64,000 nt of DNA from Tricholoma matsutake. Lineage: Eukaryota > Basidiomycota > Agaricomycetes > Agaricales > Tricholomataceae. Below are positions 20,781-32,458 of this stretch, piece after piece. Below the pieces are notes generated by a model. The model was not told the DNA's origin and made no database searches. It saw nothing but the letters and a program-made list of their open reading frames with translations. Position 1 is the stretch's first letter; each line of letters opens with the position of its first letter. The translations under genes were made by a program, and so were the position numbers. The DNA lies in assembly GCA_026075535.2 (NCBI GenBank), contig AP026544.2:5022001-5086000 (forward strand), given 5' to 3'.

Positions 20781-22527
20781 TCACAAAATCCCGATCATGT
20801 TCCTGGTGATCCAACCTTCGATCATGATCGTGATGTCATTGATGAGCTAAGTCAATCATTTGATGATTTTCACCTAGGCGATCAGGCGCATCAACTCCGG
20901 GCACTGATTTCAGAAATGACAGATTTTGATCTGGAGTCACTCCAGTTTGAGGATGAACTGAAGACTTGGGAAGAGGCAAAGAATTCTGGGGATGCAGAGC
21001 AATGGCAGTCAGGATACCTAGATGAATTAAAGTCCCTGAAGGATATGGGGGTCTATAAACTCATCCCAAGGGGTGATGTGCCTCAAGGTAAATGGATTCG
21101 CAAGGGCTGACCCGTTTTCCATATCAAGTGTGACGAAAACAGCCATGCCATGAGATGGAAAGTCTGACTTGTATTTCGGGGCTTCGAGCAAATATATGGT
21201 AGGGATTATACTAAAACAACCTCACCCACTGCATGCATGGAATCTTGGCGCATCTTGCTCCACATAGCTGCTTCTTTAGGCTGGGATGCCCAACAGATAG
21301 ATGTCAAAACCACTTTCCTTTACGGAGTACTCCCTGATGACGAAATCCAATACATGCAGCAGCCTGAAGGGTTTGAAGAACTGGGCCATGAAGACTGGGT
21401 ATGGCAGCTTCAACAAGGATTGTATGGCATGAAGCAGAGTGGCCGAATACGGAATCAAACCCTCAACGCCCAAATGATTGACTGGGGTTTTACGCGCCTT
21501 GCCTGTGAGTCCTGCATTTATTATAGGAAGTTGGACATGGGCATTGTCATTGGCAGTACACATCGATGACTACCTGTCCATTGCTGATACCAAAGACGAG
21601 AACAAGCATTTTAAACTCCAAATGCGTGAGGTCTGGACAATTTCTGAATTAGGTGCAGCCCACTTTATTGTTGGCATCGCAATTACCTGGGATCGACATC
21701 TGCACATGGTTGCGCTTTCACAGGCTGCCCTCATCGATAAAATTGTTGACCAGTTTGGCCAATGGGACGCTAACCCAGTATCCGCTCCCCTTGAGCCTGG
21801 CCTTAAATTATGCCATACAACTTGACAGGATATTTCTGCAGATGACTTATCATATCTTAAACAACTACCCTACCGTTCCCTTGTCGGCTGTCTCCTTTAC
21901 CTAGCAATTTCCATGCGCCCTGATATTTCATACGCCGTACAACAATTGTCCCAATATCTTGACTGTTACTCCTTCGAACACTGGAGTGTGGCAATGCAGT
22001 TAGTTCAATATTTAAAGGGAACTCGAGACCTCAAACTATACCTGGGTGGGGATAGCCCTATTTCCCTCCACGCATTTAGTGACTCTGATTGGGCTAATTG
22101 TCTTGACACCTGTCAAAGCGTTGGGGGATATCTCTGCACACTTGGCTCTGGCACCCTATCTTGGACTGCTAAGAAGCAGAAGGTTGTGGCAACATCCTCT
22201 TGTGAAGCTGAGTACGTCGCTGCATTTGAAACTGCGAAGGAGTGCATCTGGATAGGCACATTGCTCAACACCATAGGCTATTCGCAATCCTCCCCAACAA
22301 TTATTCTCTGTGATAATACGGCTACCAAGGCTCTATCTGAAGACCCTTTGCTCCACTCGAGGGTTAAACACGTAGATATCAAATATCATTTCCTTTGCGA
22401 ACATGTCCAATCAGGCACCTTACAACTCGCATACATCAATACCAAAGACAATGTTGCGGACTTATTTACCAAGGCATTGGACGTGAAGCAATTCATACAT
22501 TTACGCTCGCTCTTAGGCCTACACTGA
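20781..22527 (+). pseudogene. Co-B reverse transcriptase and RNase H
   Basis: RT begins with WEEAKNSGDAEQWQSGYLDE, then TGA at 21108 and 21165 (KG*PVFHIK, KV*LVFRGFEQ; arginine expected). Copia blocks follow: GWDAQQIDVKTTFLYG, YMQQPEGFEEL, LYGMKQSGR. A one-base loss near 21550 shifts the frame just before the active site, read as VHIDDYLSI. RNase H contains FSDSDWANCLDTCQSVGGYL, CEAEYVAAFETAKECIW and HVDIKYHFLCE, and ends at TGA 22525-22527. One further TGA lies at 21823. All RT and RNase H catalytic acids are present, so the damage is confined to stops and single-base shifts. Confidence 0.88.
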
Positions 22528-22568
22528 TGCGATTCCATGCGAGGAGGAGTGATCCCGGTGAGGAGGAG

Positions 22569-22983
22569 TGTTGAGATTCACACCGTGATTGCTCAATTTG
22601 ATGCATGTTCTACTTCTGGCACATCTCTTTGATGCGCAAGACAAACGCGGTATGTGATCAGCCGACATCAGCTTCTCTGATGCGTGTACTATTATTAACA
22701 CTCCCTTTGATGCATTTACACAAATGCATCAAAGGCATCTTTTCTCTCGTCTTGTTCTTTATTAGACTGAACAGATATATATATGGGTAGTTAGATACAT
22801 GATCACCTCAGTCACTTATACAAGGACTGAGGTGAGCATCACGTATTATATTTTCCGCACAGTAAATGATACTTACTGTACCTTAGTATATTTCTCGCAT
22901 ACTCTAGGTACAGTCTCGTGTAATTAAGTCACTTATACAAGGACTGAGTATATTTCTCGCATACTCTAGGTTGATTTTCTACA
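22569..22983 (+). repeat. Co-B 3' LTR
   Basis: Preceded by purine-rich GTGAGGAGGAG (polypurine tract) and followed by TSD gaaca (22984-22988). Confidence 0.96.
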
Positions 22984-22988
22984 GAACA

Positions 22989-23536
22989 CAACGACAAACA
23001 AACACTTGGCACAGTTTGACCTGCCGATACCGCCGCCCGGTAAGCAAGGTTTACGCCGACGCTTGCGGCGGCACCTAGTCCGTACATATATGTATAATGT
23101 GTAACAAAGAGAATAAAGAGATAAATGGAATTATGTAACGGCGCCGTACACGCGCATCAAAGGGGAATGCTAAATATAGTATACACATCAAACCGACACG
23201 TGTAATTTCAACACGGCCCTGTCAGTTAACTGTTAAGTACAGTATCTTGATTGTCATGATATTCTGATCCAACTCGAGTGCAAAAAAAGAATTTACGTGT
23301 TACTAGAGTGAGATATACTTAATCATCAAGGTCCCTTGTTTCCTTATCGAGAACCTGGTGGCTCTGGGCTTCAGGGAATTCGTGAGGTAAATATGTACCA
23401 CAGTATACTCATACAATAGACCGAGGTAACTTGCATACAGTAAATTCAAGATGTTCCTTTTGTTTTCTCAGTAATGTAGAAGATTTTGCAAAGATTTTGT
23501 CACCGATCAAACACCGATCAAACACCCCTGAAATGA
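22989..23536. other. Host flank, no gene recognised
   Basis: Sequence with much higher CG content than the surrounding elements (for example CCGCCGCCCGG near 23030). No convincing ORF or RNA gene. Confidence 0.5.
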
Positions 23537-23764
23537 TTAGACTAGCCGGTGAGGATCATAAAATGGCAGCATATTTCTTCGTGATCTGAGCGACCTCAAG
23601 ACAAGACACCCCGTGGCCAGGTTGATGCACCCGGTCAGAAAAATGGCAGTTATACACACCACTTCGAAGATGGTACGATCTTGCCTCCATAGATAACCGG
23701 CGCCGAGGTTGATGCAGCCTGCGAAGAAGAGGATGTGCGCGCCTAAAACGTCATCTCCGCGGTG
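23537..23764 (-). pseudogene. Membrane-segment fragment resembling the neighbouring DUF7598-like gene
   Basis: An open 75-codon stretch without a clear start encodes two similar hydrophobic segments, ILFFAGCINLGAGYLW and AIFLTGCINLATGCLVL. Both resemble the last membrane segment of the DUF7598-like protein next door (AFFLFSIGCVNIFVGLIF): an FF/FL, then GC(I/V)N, then G, then an arginine. It lies just downstream of that gene on the same strand. A decayed tandem paralogue or an exon of one is the simplest reading. A chance hydrophobic ORF is possible. Confidence 0.4.
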
Positions 23765-24394
23765 TTTGTTTTGAACGACGACACGAAAGCAGAAGGCGGA
23801 ATATCTGCGCTCCAGTATGGGTTACACTAACTCGAATAAAGTTTAGGAGGCTCACGCAAGGTTTACTAGCCCCAAAACGTGTATATCTATTTGCCGCCAG
23901 GATTATGAGTGGGATGCAAGGTGACACCGGTAGGTGGGGAACATACCAATGCTGGGGTCTAGTGGTTAGCCTTCAAGATACGAACATCAGCGAAAAAGGA
24001 GGCTCACATAGAGTCGCTCGTCAAGAACATTTGAGAAAGGGAAGACAAGACGAATACAGAGAAGACGAATATAAAGACGAGCGAGAGTGGAGACAAAATG
24101 TCTAGCCACGGAACAGTCGGCCATGTGACAATCGGTCCAAAAGGAGTGAATTGTATGCTTGGAATTAGGGACACTAATTTGTTTAAACTTTCAGCGACAG
24201 AAGACAAGACAGTGCAAGAACGGCATATATTTTACTTGCTGAGGGCTACAAGGGTTTCATTCTACAAGTCGACGGACGACGGAGAAGCAGAATAACTTCT
24301 TCGAGTATAAGTGAACGATTATGTTTCTCGATTAATAGGATCAGTATCTAACGGACGGTTTCGTCGTTTGGTCATTCAGGCCCATGGTTATCTT
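23765..24394. other. Intergenic, no supported gene
   Basis: Two short overlapping plus-strand ORFs (23905-24105, 24098-24295) lack recognisable motifs. The region lies downstream of the DUF7598-like gene. Confidence 0.5.
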
Positions 24395-25360
24395 TCACGG
24401 GGCCGTGGCGTTGGGCCTAGGGGCGTACCGCGGAAGTGACTCAATAGGTTTGGAGATTAAGTATCCTGAAGAACCAGTTTAGCATCAACAACAAAAATTA
24501 TATGAGATTCAGTACCTTTCAATCCAGCAGCCTTCTCACCTTGTCTACTGAATCCTAATCCGGACTTACCAGACCTTGCCTCTGATGCAAGAGATTTATC
24601 GTCATTTCCGCTCCACATGTTGGAGACGAACGTTGGGGTAGCATGGGACACGACGGGACGAACGTCGACGCCGGCAACGTGTGTTGGCAGTGCGCTCTTG
24701 GCATGTTCACGCCACGAGGTTATGGACCGCTTAGATTTAGAAGACTCCCGGAAAATGAGGCCGACAAAGATGTTAACGCAGCCGATGGAGAATAGGAAGA
24801 AAGCTGCAACGAGAGTGAAGGTATCGACGTAGTGGGAGAGGATCGCAGCGCCAATGCTAGGAGATGTCAGAGAGGAAGAATAAATAAACAAAGGACATGC
24901 GTACAGGCATTGCATGACGCCGAGAGCGCCGAGGCCAAAGTCTTTCCCGAGAACAGGGAAGTAACGATCAAAGAAAGCCCCAGGCCAACCGAATTCAGAG
25001 AGCAGGAGGACGATAGCTTGGCCAATGATCAACAGTCTGTTGAGGACAGCCCAAAAGGCACCCGCAGGTTGATTGGGTACGGTGCTGCCTCTGAAGTGGA
25101 CTGAATTCGTGAAAACAGGAAGGGCAGAGAATGACCTACAATATATAATTCATGTTTGTCATGGTAGAATTGTCAGTCTGTGCCGAGTTGTTCTTGCTAT
25201 AAGTTACGAAGCGGTTGACAGCTTGAACGTCCTGGACTAGCGTGACGATATTACTGGCGAAGACAAGCAATAGAGCAATGATGCTAAGGATGCGTATGCC
25301 ATTTAGTGCTATGAAAGTGTCTAGGGCCGTGTTGGTGTTCAGACCGAGGTAAAAGACCAT
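24395..25360 (-). CDS. DUF7598-like four-pass membrane protein, intact host gene
   Basis: Four exons on the minus strand, from ATG 25360 to TGA 24395-24397. Introns at 25091-25139 (49 bp), 24857-24904 (48 bp) and 24466-24515 (50 bp), all GT-AG and all keeping the frame. The first helix (IRILSIIALLLVFASNIVTL) is followed by an extracytoplasmic loop, GSTVPNQPAGAFWAVLNR, a second helix (LLIIGQAIVLLLSEF), a third around GVMQCLIGAAILSHYVD and a fourth AAFFLFSIGCVNIFVGLIF, then a hydrophilic tail of roughly 85 residues. This layout matches the basidiomycete DUF7598 family; its function is unknown. Small introns, conserved splice sites and absence of stops argue for a live gene. The family name is from memory. 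Confidence 0.8.
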
Positions 25361-25793
25361 GTGAAAGTTCGCTTACAAGCACGAGGAGGCAGCATTATGG
25401 AGGGAAGTTGAACGTTGAACTTGGGACGTGTCAAAGTGAAAATGCAAAAGATGCAACCAGGCGTAGCTAGATGGACCAGCACCTATAATGTAGAAGGGAA
25501 ATACAGAAAGACGGGGAGGCCATTAGTCGTCCTGCTTTTTGTAGGGAAACATGCTGTCAAAGTTGCCTTGCCTGCCATTGTTCTTTGTAGCAGTAACAAA
25601 AGAACTCCGGTTCCAAGAACAAAGGCGCAATATCATAGATCACGTGCGACAGAGCAAATTTCATTAAGCAGGGAGATAAAATGTTATATGTACAGTGTCC
25701 CAGGTCCAATATTACTGCGCTAAGCTGATGATCATAACGGGACTAATAAATATAGAAACGTCAAGCCCCGGGAATAAAAGTAACAGGTGGTAT
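25361..25793. other. Intergenic between two minus-strand host genes
   Basis: Holds the promoter of the DUF7598-like gene and the 3' end of the UNC13-like gene. The plus ORF at 25415-25723 shows no motifs and is not called. Confidence 0.55.
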
Positions 25794-28700
25794 CTAGTTT
25801 GCTAGTCGGTTGGATGGTCTTTTCAATTTTCGCTGCTCAAGCTCTTTCGCTCTTTGCTCCTGTTCTGCCTGCATCGCCGTCATAATTTGACGTTGTTGTG
25901 CGATGAAATCTGACGTTCCAGGTCTACTCGCCCAATTCTTTGTCAGGAAAATGACGCTAGAAGTGAATGCAAACTTAACGTACCGCATTCGAAGAATTCT
26001 CATTATAGTCTCTTCACTGCTGACCTCCTTTTCCTCCCGTTTCTCCTTCTTGCGTTCCTTGATCGTACCGAGGTTTCGCTGTGCGTACACACTCTTCGCA
26101 CGTTTCTTCATTGTGGGAGCAGATCTTAGACTCTGTTGCATCATCCGCACACATTCCTCCATAAGAGCATCCCTAATGTATACCAAGTCAAATCAAGTCC
26201 GGAAATAATAAGAGGAACCTACGTATGCCAATCATAGTATAGTCGTATGGACACAACATCACGATATTTCTGATTTTGCAATAGCTCCAAGGGCACCGGA
26301 CCTTCTCCTCCCGCATGGAAGTAGTCACGCAAGAACTAGGAAACAGATTCAGCCATGTAATCTCCAAGGCAAAAAAGTGCATGATATCATACCTTCAGCC
26401 ACTTGAATACAATATCAACCTCCTTGTCGCTCAGCGGTTTCATATCGCTCGTCGTGTCCGAGAGAGGAGGTATCAACAGCCCCTCAAGGATAGTCAGAAT
26501 TTCTTTCCACACACGGGTCATGACCATCTCCTTCGCAGTGTCGCTGAGATATGTATTCAGGGTCTGCAGGTTCGCGTCGAAATAGTCAAACAATGGTATA
26601 ATCGCCTGTTCGATCTCGACATCGGTCAATTCCTCTGGTCGTACACGTGGCTTCTCGTCCCGATGTAGCGGGATCTGAACTTCACTCAAGGACGTGCCAA
26701 TCGCAGAACGGTAGAGCGCCGTTACGTTTCCTAGCGCTTTATTGTAGTCCAGACCGGAGTGACCGGATTTGATCAAGGTTTTGACAACATTCCTTGATAG
26801 GCATTGTTGAATAAATGGTGACATCTATGTCAATCGAGCGACGATCAAACGATCATGATGTCATCGTTTGCATCAAAGACTTACTTTGTCAATAAATACA
26901 CGGAGCATGTCAGATTCTGCACGTTTCAACGACCGGAAAGCCCGACCGAAGAAAAAATGGATATCATCCTTTTCACCTTCCATGCTCACGCGAATTAGCA
27001 CTTGGCCTGAAGGCTCGAGGTCCATCCAGAGTTCGTGTGCCATGAAGTCTCCAAAGCGCCGAGGGTCTAAGCACAGGTATGCCCGTCCAACTGTGTCATG
27101 CTTTCCGACCAACGCACGATCACGAACACAAAGCATCAGCCAGAGCTCCTTCTCCACCGATATATCGAAGGTCTCGTCCCCTGAAAACATATCAGCGAAA
27201 GGACCCGTACCCATGGAAAAGCCTTACATCGAGGATCGAGCGCCTCATAAATGGTCCGCGTCTTTCCCTTACGATTACCTTCCGGATCACTAAGCGTGAC
27301 AAATGTATCCAGCTTCGCTGAGGGACTACTGTCGAGCGGTACTAATCCTTCTGCCCTAACGACCTTGACCGAAAACAAAAACCGATCCCGGTCGACCTTC
27401 TGCGGAACAGGTGGACCATGGTTTTCCAAGACCTCGGCGATCTTGTCCGCCTGCATCTGATTATACATATTATCCAACAGCTTGCGGGCGGCCTCGACAT
27501 TGTTCAGCTTGACACATGATTCGGGGCGGAAATGGAACGGCTCAATCCGCTTCTCGCCTTGAGCTGCCAGCTGTCGTGCTCTTTCTAGCCAAGCGGAGGA
27601 TTTTTGCGGCTGTAAATAATCTGTTGGTCTGGGGAACATTTCTGCTAGGAATAAAGACTCTATATTCCGGCAATACTGTTCGACGGCATTGGAGATCGTC
27701 TGGATTGCGTAGGTGATCATTATTGTGCGGTAAATTCCGAAGTGGGGAAAGCGTACCTTCGAGAGACCTGTGAAAAACCTCGCGCTTTGATACTCGTCTT
27801 CCCACTCGAGATCTTGCAAGAAGTTGATAGGACTTCGGAGAGAGTCGAACAGATCGACAATTGACGAACTATGGCCTTCATCTCCCTCAGCTTCGAACTA
27901 CGAACAACAACGAATGAGAAGAGTCAGCGATAGAGCAGTGACGAGCAGAAAAGAAGAGTACTTTATCAGCTGCAATCGCCTAGGCATGGTACATCAGGGA
28001 CAAGAACAGCGATACGAAAGATATACTGACGGCTTGCACCCACTGCTCCGTTTTGCTGTCCGTATTCATAAGCCACTGGCGAACATACGGTTCGAAGAAC
28101 GCAGTAATATCAAATTGCATATCCCCACTAAAAATGACGGTAAATATCCGTAAATACGAAGTCGCTGAGATATACTTTACCCTGGCACAAAAGCTAAATA
28201 CATCCCCATCAGTAGCTTTGCGCGACGATATAATGCAAATATGTCCTGAATTGGGACATCAGGTGTTGGACCATTCATAGACGACTCAAATAGTCGCTTT
28301 TGTGAGTTCTCCAAGTCCGTGATAAGGTGTGGAATGGTAACTTCCAAGACAAGCGACACGATATCGAGCTTCCTAGATTATCAGAACGCATCAGTACAGC
28401 ATATAGATAGATAGTTGGAGTTGATACCCCAATATCGGCTCTGGGAACCTCTTGTCCAGCAGCTTTGCCGATTTCTCGAGTTCGTCGGTCATCAGGAGTA
28501 AAGGCAGGGCCCGATTTACGCCGGGGGCAGATTGCAGCTCCTTCATCTTGACCTCGTAGTATGTGGCCGCCACTTGTCGCACGTGTTCTTGCACGTCGAC
28601 CAAGCGCGCGCCAATATCGACATCGAAGCGCTGGAGCAACCCGCTGTCCCGGACGTGTTCTAGGATGGACAGGTAGGGCTCGATGTCGGAGGGTTTGAGG

Positions 28701-30631
28701 GCAGGAATTGCATCCATTGCGTGATAAAGTGAGGAGAGAAAGAGGTTGAAGAGGGATGCATATATGCTGGAGAGATATTCGGACTATCAAGCGAGTCAGT
28801 CAAGGCGGTGAGGAGATTTTAGATGGAACGCTTACATCATGGACCGGCCATTGTTCTAAATCATTTTCATTCATCACCTTTGAGACGTTCTGCAGGGCTT
28901 CGGGTATACATTCCATAGGTACGTCATTTCGTTCGAAAAATTGCTTAACTAGGTCCAGGAAGCATGCGGCGCGAAAGGAATGCCCTATCCGCCATCGCAG
29001 TGCACACTCGTTCAACAGCTCGATATGAGACGGTGAGAGGATCCCCAAGGACACCTCGTCATTGTCGTCAACCTCAGGACTTAGCATGATCTCCAGATCA
29101 GCAATGAGGCACAGTTCGAGTAGCCGTTTATAGAATTTTCGAGGATGAGGAGGGATGAACGTGAAATGATGGCCAACAGGTAGCTCCTCATCTCCTTCTT
29201 CCTCGAGATCATCGCCAGAGTAGTCATAAGGGTTGATGAATAGGGAGCGTCGGCTGGATATGGAGCCGTGTCGTGCTGTGGGACTTGACGGGGAGTCTGA
29301 GGGAGGGTAATAGGACCCTGGGCGGGCGTTGGATGGCTGGGCAGAAGGGAGTACACTTGATGGAGAAGATTTGGCGAGTTCGGGGTTGAATTGAACCATG
29401 GCCACCATGAGTTGCTGTAGATGCGATGTTTCGAGCGTCCTCCAATGGCTGTAGGCAGTATCGCTGTCAAAGTCTTCTCTCCGTCCTGGAAAAGAAGCAC
29501 CAGCATTAATGTTCTTCAAACATGTCTTCACCGAGCATATGTCAGTAAAATACACCAAAGAAATGTGATAGTACTGTACCTTCAGATCCGTTAAAGCAGC
29601 CTAAAATTCATGGTATCAGCTTGTAGGTCATGCGCACGAGATCATAACTCCTGCCTTTTCAGTAACTACTTGTCCTTTCAGCTTATCGACCTCTTTCTGA
29701 ATGGCATGGTCGGGGATCTTGAACAGATGAGCCACAGTCATCACCAACTGCATGTCGGCTATGGTGGAATTGGTAGCGGGCGTATGCATCATTGAGTCTC
29801 GATCGCGAGAAGTGGAAGCGGAATCGTATCCCGAGTCAGCCTGAGCACGCGATGGCGCCAGTTTCGCAGTGTACGTATCCAATCGTGAAAGTAATTCCGG
29901 TGAGACATTCACATTCCGGAGACACTCCCGCAGGAGTTTGACGAACAACGCAATCTGGCTGTTGAGCTCAAGTTTCCAGCCGTCGCCGGCAAGAGATGGT
30001 TCCTTCTTTAGAACGCCAGTGGCGTGGGTCGCGAACATGAGGATGAGTTCCTCGATCTTTCTATTCTCCTTCATTTGTCGTTTGAAGCTGTCGACCATGA
30101 ACTGACCGTAAAATTTGGCCATTGTTCTCCGGACGAGCTGATCGGAATAACTTAGGGCTTGATATTAGTATTAGGTCCCAATCAGACAGTGATCGTCAAT
30201 CCGCACGCTGAATCCTTTCCCATTGCAATATCTTGCAGCTTCTGCTCCAGCACTTTCAACAACTTCTCTGGAAACTTGAGGCTCTTCGGGCCGTCTCTAA
30301 TATCCTTGAACATGTCACCGATAGAAAAATTTGACAGTGCAGCAAGCCGTGACGAGTGTTCCTTGTCCCTCGCTTCATTGCTGGGAGCCTTAGGATTCTC
30401 GACCTTCGGAAGCAGAAGATGACTCAGGATACTAGAAAGGACATAAGAATATTAGGAAGAAATATATAGACTACTCGAGCAGCTTACGCTACGCGTAGAA
30501 CATAACTGTTACACAGTCAGAAAAGTAGATAAACGAATGAATGCAGGGACCCACTCAAATAAGTCTTCGTCAGTGACCCGGTGCTTGGACAGTCGTTTCT
30601 CGTGGGCAGAACCATAGCTTCGCGTTGTCAT
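25794..30631 (-). CDS. UNC13/Munc13-like protein (MUN domain, C2 domain), intact host gene
   Basis: Multi-exon minus-strand gene from ATG 30629-30631 (MTTRSYGSAHEKRLS) to TAG 25794-25796. Short GT-AG introns join exons such as LFDYVLRVAILSHLLLPKVE and GKDSAYSDQLVRRTMAKFYG; the last intron is 25924-25983. The N-terminal half is helical with a Ser/Pro-rich insert (about 29270-29370). The MUN/MHD1 region spans roughly 28720-27420. A C2 domain follows (FLFSVKVVRAEGLVPLDS, SAKLDTFVTLSDPEGNRKGK, then LWLMLCVRDRALVGKHD), then an MHD2 segment (PLFDYFDANLQTLNTYLSD, VWKEILTILEGLLIPPLSD). The tail is a basic coiled coil (TIKERKKEKREEKEVSS). Animal relatives prime vesicles for SNARE-dependent fusion, and S. 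pombe git1 is a fungal relative. A role in vesicle traffic or signalling is inferred. Confidence 0.85.
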
Positions 30632-31227
30632 GAGCCGATGTTGAATGGAAATAGAGCCAGAGACGAAAGCGTTTGGTCAGAGGCCGTAGTAGCGCAGCCC
30701 CCTCATGCTCGTGGACAAGCACCGCCAAATACAATCAGTATCTGATTAACAGAACGATAACACCAAACTATGTATTGCTCTACAAGAACCAAGGGCTTTG
30801 ATCTACACTTAACGGACGTGTCAGCGTTAGGATTCCATAGAACAACGTTGTGTGCGTGGTGTCCAGGGCAATCCGAAACACTTCAACAAGCTAATTCTGT
30901 CCAACAGGCACTCATAATCCCCCCCTTATACAGGTATTGTCATCGTAGAGAAAGCTTGCACTGTGCAGCACCGATCTGTTTGGCTCGCCCAAATTTTAGC
31001 CTCAGGTTACTAATGAATGAATCAACCGTAATACACTGGTTATGGTACTTCTTCCGCAGTATCTTGTCAGTAAATTGTGAAGTACTCCTATGCTCACCAA
31101 GGAATATTTTGCCAGCATTTGTACCGGTACAATACTGTCAAAATACTTGTAGCAAAGTTGACAACATACTTTCCTTCTCGGCAGTATTGTGCCGCTCATC
31201 AGAACACCGAGACTCGAAACTTATGTA
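30632..31227. other. Upstream region of the UNC13-like gene
   Basis: About 600 bp between the gene start and foldback element FB-1. Probably contains the promoter. The 159-codon plus-strand ORF at 30770-31249 runs into the foldback and has no motifs. Confidence 0.5.
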
Positions 31228-32085
31228 CTATATCGCCCAATTGGTCTGAAATCTCCCAGGGAGTCTGAAATTCAATTTCTACATTTTATCTGCTTGCGCA
31301 ATCCCCCCGGAGTTTTACGGGATCTAATTGACTAGTAGTAACGGATGTATGTATGAGTTCACTAAGGAATACAAGCTGTGGAAGCAGTCGAGAAACAGTA
31401 GCCGGAGTGATCAAACAGTGATACAAATGAAAATGTCTTGTTCACCATGGCAAAAATCACTCCCAAAACCCGAAAAAATTTGACAGGACACCTACACTAT
31501 ACCAGACTACGGTAGCACGCTCTCTTCAAATCTCCGGGGGTGTTGTGCCCATGTTCGAGAGCGATGAAGGGACACTGTCAATTTTGTCACACTTTGTCAC
31601 GGTAAAATTGAATGTCCGCTGGCCGGCTCAACGGCAAGTGGCTCGAGATGCTGAGCACGAGAAATCACAAGCAAATGTAAAGCGCGTACACTACATACTG
31701 TTTCTGGGCGGACCTTAAATTTCGATGAGTTTTGTCACGCTGTTTCTCCTCGCTCTTGAACATGGGCTCACCACCCCGGAGACTTGAAGAGAGTGTGTTA
31801 CCGTAGTTTGGTCTAGTGTAAGTGTCCTGTCAAATTTTTTCGGGCTTTGGGAGTGATTTTTGCCATGGTGAACAAGACATTTTCATTTGTATCACTGTTT
31901 GATCACTCTGGCTACTGTTTCTCGACTGCTTCCACAGCTTGTATTCCTTAGTGAACTCATACATACATCCGTTACTACTAGTCAATTAGATCCCGTAAAA
32001 CTCCGGGGGGATTGCACAAGCAGATAAAATGTAGAAATTGAAGTTCAGACTCTCTGGGAGATTTCAGACCAATTGGGCGATATAG
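31228..32085. mobile_element. FB-1: long foldback (inverted-repeat) element
   Basis: Left arm 31228 to about 31570 and right arm about 31745 to 32085 are near-identical inverted repeats of about 340 bp around a spacer of about 175 bp. The ends read CTATATCGCCCAATTGG inward and are flanked by TA on both sides (31226-31227, 32086-32087). No coding capacity. TA duplication and non-autonomous structure fit a Tc1/mariner-type foldback MITE. It sits about 600 bp upstream of the UNC13-like gene. Confidence 0.85.
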
Positions 32086-32220
32086 TATGTAATAAGTACC
32101 CAGTAATATGTTCTATGGCAAAAAGTTAATGATCCTCATAGGAGTGTTATAGATTGTGGATGTGGATCAGGAAAGTAGAATCACGTTATACACTTTCAAG
32201 AAACCGTGGTAAGTATCAAT

Positions 32221-32255
32221 TGTTTTTTTTTTGTTTTTTTTTGTTTTTTTTTTTT
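32221..32255 (-). repeat. LINE 3' poly(A)-like tail
   Basis: Three T-runs of 8-13 bases separated by single G's on the plus strand, meaning A-runs with C on the element strand. It marks the 3' terminus created by target-primed reverse transcription. Confidence 0.8.
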
Positions 32256-32458
32256 GGTGGAACGCTTGAGCCCGAAGCTCCAGTCAACTCCGACAACTGA
32301 CCAAGGTCAGCATGGGAGGATGTGTTAAGTTAGGGAAATCATTGCTGAAGATCTGAAAATATCACCTATGGGAAATACCTTTATGTATGCTACCATGTGC
32401 CAGCAGTATTGGACTTGCCATCTCAAAGGTTATAGGATAGGGCCATGGCCCTAAACTA

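Larger units (their letters stand above)
17433..22983 (+). mobile_element. Co-B: Ty1/copia retrotransposon
   Basis: A 5,551-bp element with two 415-bp LTRs (TGTTGAGATTCACAC...GATTTTCTACA) and a 5-bp TSD gaaca (17428-17432 and 22984-22988). Internal order is gag, protease, integrase, RT, RNase H, which defines copia. Broken by five TGA codons (19264, 20778, 21108, 21165, 21823), two single-base frameshifts (about 19598 and 21550) and a probable extra C in a C9 run after the gag ATG. The LTRs differ at 10 positions, 7 of them CpG-type. Confidence 0.96.

Noticed and set aside
23905..24295. Two overlapping plus-strand ORFs downstream of the membrane-protein gene
   Set aside because: Short, no motifs, no splice support, opposite strand to the neighbouring gene.
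30770..31249. 159-codon plus-strand ORF upstream of the UNC13-like gene
   Set aside because: It runs into the FB-1 arm, has no motif, and sits in the presumed promoter of the opposite-strand gene.
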